Shown here one piece after another: positions 15,392 through 21,167 of a stretch of 21,167 nt of DNA (position 1 is the stretch's first letter; every line of letters starts with the position of its first letter). The notes under the pieces are model-generated. The model saw nothing but the letters and a program-made list of their open reading frames with translations. It had not been told where the DNA came from and made no database searches. The stretch comes from an uncultured Bryobacterales bacterium (GTDB taxonomy: Bacteria > Acidobacteriota > Terriglobia > Bryobacterales > Bryobacteraceae): contig CALGAR010000009.1 of assembly GCA_937959285.1 (NCBI GenBank), forward strand, positions 1-21,167. The letters are read 5' to 3'. Position numbers and translations under genes: made by a program.

Positions 15392-17152
15392 ATGCGAATC
15401 GCGATACCGATCGTTTCTGCTCTTCTTGCCGTATACCTGCCTGCCGCTGCGGCTGAAACGGATCAGCCGGCAGCAGCTCCCCTTGAGGCCTCCAAGCAGC
15501 CATCCGCGTGCAGCGTTGCCTTGGGCGCCGGTTATCGTGTCATGAACTTTGGCGGGACGGAGACCCACGTCTGGTATCCTACGACCTCGCCGGAATCCTC
15601 CCATGTCTACTTCGTCAACAAGAATGGCGTTGCCGTTTCCGGCGCGGTTGCCGAGTACGGAGCATTGGCGAACTGCGACCGGTTCCCGCTGGTTGTCTTC
15701 TCACACGGATACTGCGCAACTGGACGCCAGGCTGTGTTTCTGACAGAGGAACTGGCACGGCGCGGATACGTTGTTGCTGCCCCGAATCACAACGATCCGG
15801 ACTGTGGTTCGAGTGACGAGGAGCCTCAGGAACCTCCGCTCGCGGCCTACACAGAATGGACCGACCAGACCTATACGAAGCGCAGAGACGATGTGCGGCG
15901 AGTTCTCGACGGAATGCTGGCTGACCCGCAGTTCGCTAGCATCATCGATCCCGAGAAGATTGGCGGTATCGGGCATTCGCTTGGCGGATACACGATCTTC
16001 GGACTGGCAGGAGGCTGGGAAAACTGGTATGAGCCGCGCATCAAGGTGGCCCTGCTTCTATCGCCCTATCTCCACGCGTACCGATATAACAACCGGATTT
16101 CAGCGGTCAGGGTCCCTCTCATGTATCAGAGCGGCGAGGTTTCCCCGGTTTTGGGGGACAACTTTGTTACTCCGAGCCTAACTGGTAGCGACTCGCAGGG
16201 CAGTATCTATCAGCTTTCCAATCGTCCTAAATTCTTCGGCATCGTGCGCAACGCTGGACACTTCGCCTGGTCGAACGTTTCATGCCAGGGCCAGCCCGTG
16301 GCGGACTGTGTCAAGAACGTCCCCAGGGTCCGAGTCATCAATTCGTACAGTTTTGACTTCCTTGATCGCTACCTGAAGCAGCAGGAGCGGCCGGCCCTTT
16401 TCGCCGGCGGCGTCTTGTTCCAGCAGTATTTCCGCGAAACGCCTGTCGCGGCGGTGCCTTCCGCAAGCTTCGACGGCAACGCTCCGCTGGCTCCGAACCA
16501 GATTGGCTCCGCCTTTGGCGAAGGCCTCACGCTGACGACGGTGGCAGCCGAGGAACTTCCGCTTCCCACCGAGCTCGGCGGGGTTTACGTCTCGGTTACC
16601 GACAGCGCGGGCGTCACCCGGGGGGCTTCGCTCTTCTTTGTGTCTCCCAACCAGGTGAACTTCCTGGTGCCGCCCGATTCAGCAGCCGGGACCGCAACAG
16701 TGAAAGTCCAGCAGATTTCTACCAATGAAGTGCTTGCCGCGGGCTCAATTGAAATCCAACGCAGCTCGCCTGCGCTGTATGCAGCGAATGGAACCGGATC
16801 GGGCGTGGCTGCGGCGGAGTGGGTTCGGAACGAAGCTGATGGAAATCAGACTCGGGAACTCGTATTCGATCCGGAGACGAGGGCGGCTCGGCCCATCAGC
16901 CTGGCGAATGGCGATGTCTACCTTAGTCTCTACGGCACGGGCCTGCGCGGAGCGGATCCTTCGACTGCTTCCGCGACAGTCGGCGGCATTGCCACACCGG
17001 TCACTGAAATCGCTCCGAACGGGGAGTATCTTGGGCTCGACCAGGTAAACATCGGCCCTCTTCCGCGAGAGCTCGCGGGCCGAGGTTCCGTGGACATCGT
17101 CCTCACTCTCGACGGGCGGCAAGCGAATGTCGTAACCGTCACGATCGAGTAG
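15392..17152 (+). CDS. Secreted alpha/beta hydrolase with C-terminal TIGR03437-like domain
   Basis: The ATG at 15392, ten bases after AAGGGG, is preferred to the TTG at 15383, giving 586 residues. A signal peptide (MRIAIPIVSALLAVYLPAAAA) ends near residue 21. Residues about 35-340 form an alpha/beta hydrolase paralogous to the preceding gene: SHGYC loop, EELARRGYVVAAPNH, GHSLGGYTIFGLAGGWENW with Ser196, and a catalytic-His motif NAGHFAWSN. From about residue 350 to the end comes a domain typical of extracellular proteins of Solibacter relatives (TIGR03437): an IGSAFGEGL start, LPTELGGVYV, FFVSPNQVNFLVP, LYGTGL and LDQVNIGPLP. The tail may anchor or present the enzyme outside the cell; its function is unknown. 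The upstream paralog lacks it, so the pair reflects duplication plus domain gain or loss. Confidence 0.85.
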   Translation: MRIAIPIVSALLAVYLPAAAAETDQPAAAPLEASKQPSACSVALGAGYRVMNFGGTETHVWYPTTSPESSHVYFVNKNGVAVSGAVAEYGALANCDRFPLVVFSHGYCATGRQAVFLTEELARRGYVVAAPNHNDPDCGSSDEEPQEPPLAAYTEWTDQTYTKRRDDVRRVLDGMLADPQFASIIDPEKIGGIGHSLGGYTIFGLAGGWENWYEPRIKVALLLSPYLHAYRYNNRISAVRVPLMYQSGEVSPVLGDNFVTPSLTGSDSQGSIYQLSNRPKFFGIVRNAGHFAWSNVSCQGQPVADCVKNVPRVRVINSYSFDFLDRYLKQQERPALFAGGVLFQQYFRETPVAAVPSASFDGNAPLAPNQIGSAFGEGLTLTTVAAEELPLPTELGGVYVSVTDSAGVTRGASLFFVSPNQVNFLVPPDSAAGTATVKVQQISTNEVLAAGSIEIQRSSPALYAANGTGSGVAAAEWVRNEADGNQTRELVFDPETRAARPISLANGDVYLSLYGTGLRGADPSTASATVGGIATPVTEIAPNGEYLGLDQVNIGPLPRELAGRGSVDIVLTLDGRQANVVTVTIE

Positions 17153-17185
17153 CGGCACCAGCCCGCCTGAGGCAAGATAGGTTCG

Positions 17186-17563
17186 ATGACAAATTCCACG
17201 GATTTGGAAGCCCTGGCAAAGGGCTATCTTGCGGCGATCCAGGCGCGCGATCTGGAAGCGTGCATGAGCTTCTTCACAAACGACTCCACGGTGGAGGGCC
17301 GGGACTCCAGGCACGACGGTTTGGACTCAATCAGAGCCTGGCATCAGTCGCGGTTCGAGGCCAACATGTCCGTGAGAGTCGAATCGCTGAAGGCGGAAAG
17401 AGAAAGGGTGGTCGCGGATGTCGTAGTGACATCGGACCGCCTTGCCAACACGCGGCTGAAGTCGCTTCCGAGCAGAATCACCTTTGTCTTCGACGGCGAC
17501 AAGATCAAGGAAGCAAGGATGAGCCCAAGGATGCCGAATCTCCTTGGGCTCTTCAGGTCCTGA
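17186..17563 (+). CDS. Small SnoaL/NTF2-like protein
   Basis: The 125-residue protein has the pattern of the NTF2/SnoaL-like alpha+beta barrel. It has an N-terminal helix pair with the YLAAIQARDLEACMSFF motif, in which a helix leads to a strand with TVEGRDS, then the HDGLDSIRAWHQSRF helix, then three C-terminal strands ending in ITFVFDGDKIKE. Members of this fold are small hydrolases, isomerases, cyclases or binding proteins. No catalytic residues can be assigned. No signal peptide is seen. It starts 33 bases after the second hydrolase and ends 8 bases from the convergent cytochrome gene. A strong inverted repeat lies in its last codons. Confidence 0.7.
   Translation: MTNSTDLEALAKGYLAAIQARDLEACMSFFTNDSTVEGRDSRHDGLDSIRAWHQSRFEANMSVRVESLKAERERVVADVVVTSDRLANTRLKSLPSRITFVFDGDKIKEARMSPRMPNLLGLFRS
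17521..17551. terminator. Possible bidirectional terminator hairpin between convergent genes
   Basis: Perfect 10-bp arms GAGCCCAAGG (17521-17530) and CCTTGGGCTC (17542-17551) with an 11-nt loop lie within the last codons of the small SnoaL-like gene, next to the convergent cytochrome gene. A second small GGTC-CT-GACC repeat follows at 17556-17565. There is no T-tract on either strand, so termination is inferred from position and symmetry only. Confidence 0.5.
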
Positions 17564-17571
17564 CCAAGCTT

Positions 17572-19194
17572 CTACGGAATCTCCATCAGATAGGACGTGA
17601 GCCGGTCCAGATCCTTGGACGGAAGCTTATAGACAGGCATCGTGGTTCCGGGCGAATACTTTTGAGGATCGGCGAAGTGTCCCTCTACCCACTCGCGGTC
17701 CCGGCGGCTGGCCAAGCCGTTCAGACGTGGCCCCATATTGGTGCCGGACCCGTTGAGGACGTGGCACATTCCGCAGCGATGCTGCTCGTAGAGCATTGCG
17801 CCCTCAACCGCGAATGCAGGGGCGGCACGGTACGCCTCGACCTTCTCCACGTCCACCTTCTGGAGGAACGCAGCAAGCGTCTTCATTTGGGCGTTGGACA
17901 ACGAGACTGAGGGCTTCGCTGAATCGCCGCCTTCCCCGCTTGGGTTCTTGAAATGGGCGATCATCCACTCCGCGCTCTTTTGCGTCGGCGTCTTGACTAG
18001 GTCGGGTCCGGCTTTCGCCTCGGACTCACCCATTGTGTGACAGCTCGAGCAGTTTTCCTTCCGGATGAAGCCAACGCTCGCCAGCTCTTCGGGAGCCAGG
18101 AGTTGCCAGGCGCCGGGTCCTTCCACGAAGGCTGATTCCTGCTGATGCGGCGTGGTCATGACCGCAGCCACTGTCAGTCCTGTCCACCCGATCGCAGCCA
18201 AAGCGACAACGCCTATAGCCGTGGTCCGCTGCGTGACGCGCATCGCCTTGCCCCGGTCGATGAACGGAATAAGGAACAGCGTGAGTACGGCGAGGCCCGG
18301 CAGAACCACGCTGCCGACAACTTCAAGCGGTCCCTCGAAGAACTTCAGCAGTTGGAACAGGAAGAGGAAATACCAATCCGGACGGGGGATGTAGCTGCTG
18401 TCGGTCGGATCGGCCAGACGCCCGAGTGGCACTTGGACGGCGACGGCCATTGTGAACAGGATTGCGAACGCTGCGAAGATCGCAACGGTATCCTTAAAAA
18501 CCTGCTCGGGATAAAACTTCTTCTTCGGGCGGCCAAAATCCTCTGGCACCGGAGCAACGCCGTGCTTACGCACCAGAAAGACGTGGATCCCGATGAGCAT
18601 CAGAGTGATCGGCGGCAACAGCAGTACGTGAAGCGCGTAGAAGCGGGTAAACGTGATCACTCCGATGCCTCCGCCGTCCGCGCCCATAAGCCGGGCCATG
18701 TACTGTCCGACAATCGGAGCCTTTGACGCGATCTGTGTCGCCACAACCGTGCCCCAGTAAGCCCGGTTGTCCCAAGGCAGAAGGTAACCCGTAAGTCCGT
18801 AGGTGAGCGTCAGGAGAAGGAGAACTACGCCCAACATCCACGTCACTTCTCGAGGCTTCTTATAGGCGCCCCATAGGAAAACCTGGATCATGTGCAGCAC
18901 GACGACGACAATCATCATGCTGGCGCCCCAGTGGTGGAGCCCGCGAATCAGCCTTCCGCCCGTGAGTTCCGTAATGATGAACTTGAGGCTGTTGTACGAC
19001 TCTCCCGGGGTAGGCGCAAAGTTAAAGGCGAGCAGGATCCCCGTGAAGGCCTGCACGAGAAACAGGAAAAGAGCGACGCTCCCGAATACCTGATGCCAGC
19101 CGCTTGAAGCTGGAATCTCTTCGTACAGGAAATGGCGGATTGTGCTTTCAACTCCTGTACGCTCTTCTAGCCAATCAACGATCTTCCGGAACAT
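17572..19194 (-). CDS. Cytochrome b6/subunit-IV fusion with C-terminal di-heme cytochrome c
   Basis: The ATG at 19194 gives 540 residues; an in-frame TTG at 19221 would overlap the Rieske gene and is less likely. The N-terminal membrane part has b-heme ligands His87/His101 and His189/His204. The 15-residue spacing of the second pair is that of b6, not mitochondrial-type b. A subunit-IV-like section with the quinol-site motif PDWYF (272-276) and further helices follows. Two class I cytochrome c domains end the protein, with CSSCH (382-386) and CGMCH (474-478) and a possible axial Met519. The residue matching the extra-heme Cys35 of plant b6 is not Cys. Together with the Rieske protein just upstream (4-base gap), it would form a quinol-oxidising complex in the cytoplasmic membrane. 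Confidence 0.92.
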   Translation of the reverse strand: MFRKIVDWLEERTGVESTIRHFLYEEIPASSGWHQVFGSVALFLFLVQAFTGILLAFNFAPTPGESYNSLKFIITELTGGRLIRGLHHWGASMMIVVVVLHMIQVFLWGAYKKPREVTWMLGVVLLLLTLTYGLTGYLLPWDNRAYWGTVVATQIASKAPIVGQYMARLMGADGGGIGVITFTRFYALHVLLLPPITLMLIGIHVFLVRKHGVAPVPEDFGRPKKKFYPEQVFKDTVAIFAAFAILFTMAVAVQVPLGRLADPTDSSYIPRPDWYFLFLFQLLKFFEGPLEVVGSVVLPGLAVLTLFLIPFIDRGKAMRVTQRTTAIGVVALAAIGWTGLTVAAVMTTPHQQESAFVEGPGAWQLLAPEELASVGFIRKENCSSCHTMGESEAKAGPDLVKTPTQKSAEWMIAHFKNPSGEGGDSAKPSVSLSNAQMKTLAAFLQKVDVEKVEAYRAAPAFAVEGAMLYEQHRCGMCHVLNGSGTNMGPRLNGLASRRDREWVEGHFADPQKYSPGTTMPVYKLPSKDLDRLTSYLMEIP

Positions 19195-19198
19195 GGTC

Positions 19199-19684
19199 TT
19201 ATGCCGTCCGAATCTCGCCAACCAACAGCTTCGTGCCCTCCACCTTCACTTCGTACCGATCCAGCGGACGAGGGGCAGGTCCGGTCAGAACCTTGCCGTC
19301 AATTGAGAAGGCAGAGGTGTGGCAGGGACAGACGAACTCCTTTTGCTGGCTATTCCAGTGATAGGCGCAGCCGAGGTGCGTGCATCCGGGCGCGAGAGCA
19401 AAGATTTCTCCGCTGCCGGTCTTTACAACCCAGGCGCTGGTCCTCTCAGTGACGACCTTCCAGCCATCGACCCGGCTCCGCTTGAAGATCATCTCTTCGG
19501 GCGTGTCCGGCTTCAAATTGGATATATCCCCAACCTCAACCCACTGACTTTGCCTCCGGAGGCGAGGAGGCAACAGTAGGTACAGCGATGCCGGGATTGC
19601 TAGGGCCCCCGTGATTAACCCCCATAGGCCATAGATCCCAACAAGGAAAAACGATCGGCGATTGCCGTTCTGCTGTTTAGACAT
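19199..19684 (-). CDS. Rieske [2Fe-2S] protein of a cytochrome bc complex
   Basis: The 161-residue protein has an N-terminal membrane anchor (about 11-37) preceded by SKQQNGNRRSF, which resembles a twin-arginine-type n-region with RR at 9-10. The cluster is bound by CTHLGC (Cys101, His103) and CPCH (Cys119, His122), with Cys106 and Cys121 able to form the stabilising disulfide. GPAPRPLDRYEV near the end is the usual Pro loop. It transfers electrons from quinol to the c-type hemes of the adjacent fused cytochrome. It precedes that gene in a two-gene operon and lies 63 bases after GlnD on the same strand. The gap contains a TACTAT that could be a weak -10 element. Confidence 0.93.
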   Translation of the reverse strand: MSKQQNGNRRSFFLVGIYGLWGLITGALAIPASLYLLLPPRLRRQSQWVEVGDISNLKPDTPEEMIFKRSRVDGWKVVTERTSAWVVKTGSGEIFALAPGCTHLGCAYHWNSQQKEFVCPCHTSAFSIDGKVLTGPAPRPLDRYEVKVEGTKLLVGEIRTA

Positions 19685-19747
19685 GATTCTCTATAGTATT
19701 CTCGGCGGGGCTTGTGTGGGGAAGGTCACTGTGACGATCGTAAAAAT

Positions 19748-21167
19748 TCAGGGCGAGCAGACTTCCATGAGTCTTTGCCGCAGCCTCTCGTGATCGCCGG
19801 ACGCAACTTTGGATCCGCCGGCAGTAACGTAGAAGACGTCCAGCGCCTTGTGCGCTTCTGTATCAATGAGCACCACGTCGATGTTGTAGCCTTCGTCTGA
19901 GAGGGTAGACGCCAGTTGATAGAGCAGGCCCGGCCGGTCTTCGGCAACGACCTCGACCAGCGTCGCGGTTTCGGACTCGTCGTTGTAGATGGAAACGGAG
20001 GGAGAGATTCGGGAGCCGCGGCTCGGTCGTACGGGCAGCGGCCTTCTCGTGAGCAGCCTGGCAATGTCTACCAAGCCTTGGGCCGCCTGCTCCATGGTCG
20101 AGCGCAGCGCCGATACCTCGCCCGGATTCAGTTCGAGTGTTCTGGAGGGATCTGAGAATACAAATGTATCCAGGGCGATCCCGGCGCGATTTCCGAAAGC
20201 CTCCGCTTTCAGGATGTTCATTCCGAAGGCGGCGAGTACCCCGGCGGCGGATGCGAACAGGCCGGGGCGGTCGGGCGCGGCTAGCGTCAACCGCCAAAAC
20301 GCCTCGGAGCGCTGCAGATCGATGGCGACTCCCACCGCGCGGCAGCGCTGATAAAGCTTCAGATCCGATTCGATTTCTTCCTTTGACCGCGTCCGCAAAT
20401 ATCGCGTTGGCAATCCTGTGAGGAAATCGGAATCAAGCTCGAGGTCCGGCCCTGCAATTCGATCATCTTCGAGGGCTCGTGTGAGCGCCCGCCGTCCTAG
20501 GCGGAAAACGCGCCATAATTGCTCCAGCCGCCATGGCGTCATTGCGGATGGATTGACAGCGCTCACGTCGGCGTAGGTCAGGAGCGTGAGCAGCTTTAAC
20601 TGTTCGATCGTCTCGACACGCCGCGACAGATAGAGACCGGTAGCGCTGTCCTCAAGATCCCGGGTTGTCATGAGCGAGGAGAGTTCGAGGTGCCGTTCGA
20701 TGAGAAAACGGATGGTCTTTTGCTCCGCGTCGGAGACGCCGATGCGGCTCATAATGGCGTCGGCAAGCCGGACAGATTCGATCGCGTGTGAGCCGGTTCG
20801 CGTGCCTTTGCCGAGGTCGTGGAGAAGGATCGCGAACCGGAGCAAGCCTTGGTCCTCCGTCTCTTCCAGCAGCTCCCGGAAGCGCTGGCGGCCGCGATCC
20901 TTGGCCTCTCGCAAATCAGAGAGGTTTTGGATAGCGACCAGAGTGTGCTCGTCGACCGTGTACCGGTGGTAGAAGTCGCGGATGACAAGGCACTCAATGG
21001 TTTCCCATTCGGGTATGATCGCACGCAGCAGGCCGGTGTCCGCGAATGCCCGGAGCGCAAGAGCGGCGTGCGGCAGCGCGAGCGCGGTCCGTAGCTGCGG
21101 CCAGATGTTGCGCGGCTTGGAGAAGTGAGCGGTTAGGGAAGGGAGGGCTTCCCCGATCCGCCGTTCG
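19748..21167 (-). CDS. glnD: [Protein-PII] uridylyltransferase/uridylyl-removing enzyme, 5' partial
   Basis: GlnD senses glutamine and adds or removes UMP on PII proteins. The frame stays open to the right edge of the window, so only about the C-terminal 473 residues are present, and the nucleotidyltransferase domain lies outside. Visible are the lead-in to the HD domain (LRAIIPEWETIECLV, then DFYHRYTVDEHTL), the HD metal site LLHDLGKG with downstream SHAIES, and two ACT domains beginning at APDRPGLFAS and AEDRPGLLYQ. The C-terminus ends soon after the second ACT domain, as usual. No disruption is seen. Its neighbours on the same strand are respiratory genes with no obvious functional tie. 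Confidence 0.93.
   Translation of the reverse strand, partial: ERRIGEALPSLTAHFSKPRNIWPQLRTALALPHAALALRAFADTGLLRAIIPEWETIECLVIRDFYHRYTVDEHTLVAIQNLSDLREAKDRGRQRFRELLEETEDQGLLRFAILLHDLGKGTRTGSHAIESVRLADAIMSRIGVSDAEQKTIRFLIERHLELSSLMTTRDLEDSATGLYLSRRVETIEQLKLLTLLTYADVSAVNPSAMTPWRLEQLWRVFRLGRRALTRALEDDRIAGPDLELDSDFLTGLPTRYLRTRSKEEIESDLKLYQRCRAVGVAIDLQRSEAFWRLTLAAPDRPGLFASAAGVLAAFGMNILKAEAFGNRAGIALDTFVFSDPSRTLELNPGEVSALRSTMEQAAQGLVDIARLLTRRPLPVRPSRGSRISPSVSIYNDESETATLVEVVAEDRPGLLYQLASTLSDEGYNIDVVLIDTEAHKALDVFYVTAGGSKVASGDHERLRQRLMEVCSP

Noticed and set aside
19685..19747. Possible promoter between glnD and the Rieske gene
   Set aside because: A TACTAT and a short GTCAC-T-GTGAC palindrome are present, but no -35 at proper spacing, so it is not listed as a separate feature.

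Overview
The window is a GC-rich bacterial chromosomal segment, most likely from Acidobacteriota of the Solibacter/Bryobacter type. The best taxonomic clue is the C-terminal domain of the gene at 15392-17152. It has the layout I associate with the TIGR03437 family (gFVSPNQVNF-like and LYGTGL-like motifs, and a final QVNIGPLP-like strand), which is expanded in that lineage. This assignment was made by eye, not by a search.

Region 1 (1-11256, + strand) is one tightly packed operon built around iterative type I polyketide/fatty-acid synthase subunits of the PUFA-synthase (PfaA) / heterocyst-glycolipid / enediyne-PKS kind. The first gene is cut by the window edge and encodes ACP-ACP-KR-DH. The second (3261-8468) encodes KS-AT-linker-DH plus a C-terminal domain resembling the phosphopantetheinyl transferase (PPTase) domain of enediyne PKSs, with its key residues apparently lost. 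A discrete ACP (8478-8783), an alkaline-phosphatase-superfamily phosphodiesterase (8780-10372) and an alpha/beta hydrolase (10375-11256) follow. Junctions are 9 nt or less, and two are stop/start overlaps. No enoyl reductase is present in the window. The inferred product is a polyunsaturated or hydroxylated acyl chain handled on the tandem ACPs and perhaps the discrete ACP, then released or modified by the hydrolase and phosphodiesterase. The actual product cannot be read from the sequence.

Region 2 (11257-17563, + strand) starts with a 239-bp gap holding a hairpin and an AT-rich patch. It then encodes a secreted beta-propeller-like protein of unknown function (start probably TTG at 11496), an overlapping Sfp-type PPTase (the likely activator of the ACPs), two paralogous secreted alpha/beta hydrolases (the second with the TIGR03437-like tail), and a small SnoaL/NTF2-like protein. 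A textbook intrinsic-terminator structure lies inside the 5' part of the PPTase coding region.

Region 3 (17572-21167, - strand) is housekeeping and converges on region 2. It holds GlnD (partial, running off the right edge), then a Rieske iron-sulfur protein, then a cytochrome b6-type protein fused to subunit-IV-like and di-heme cytochrome c domains. The last two genes form a compact quinol-oxidising bc complex. I found no tRNA, rRNA, CRISPR array or insertion sequence.
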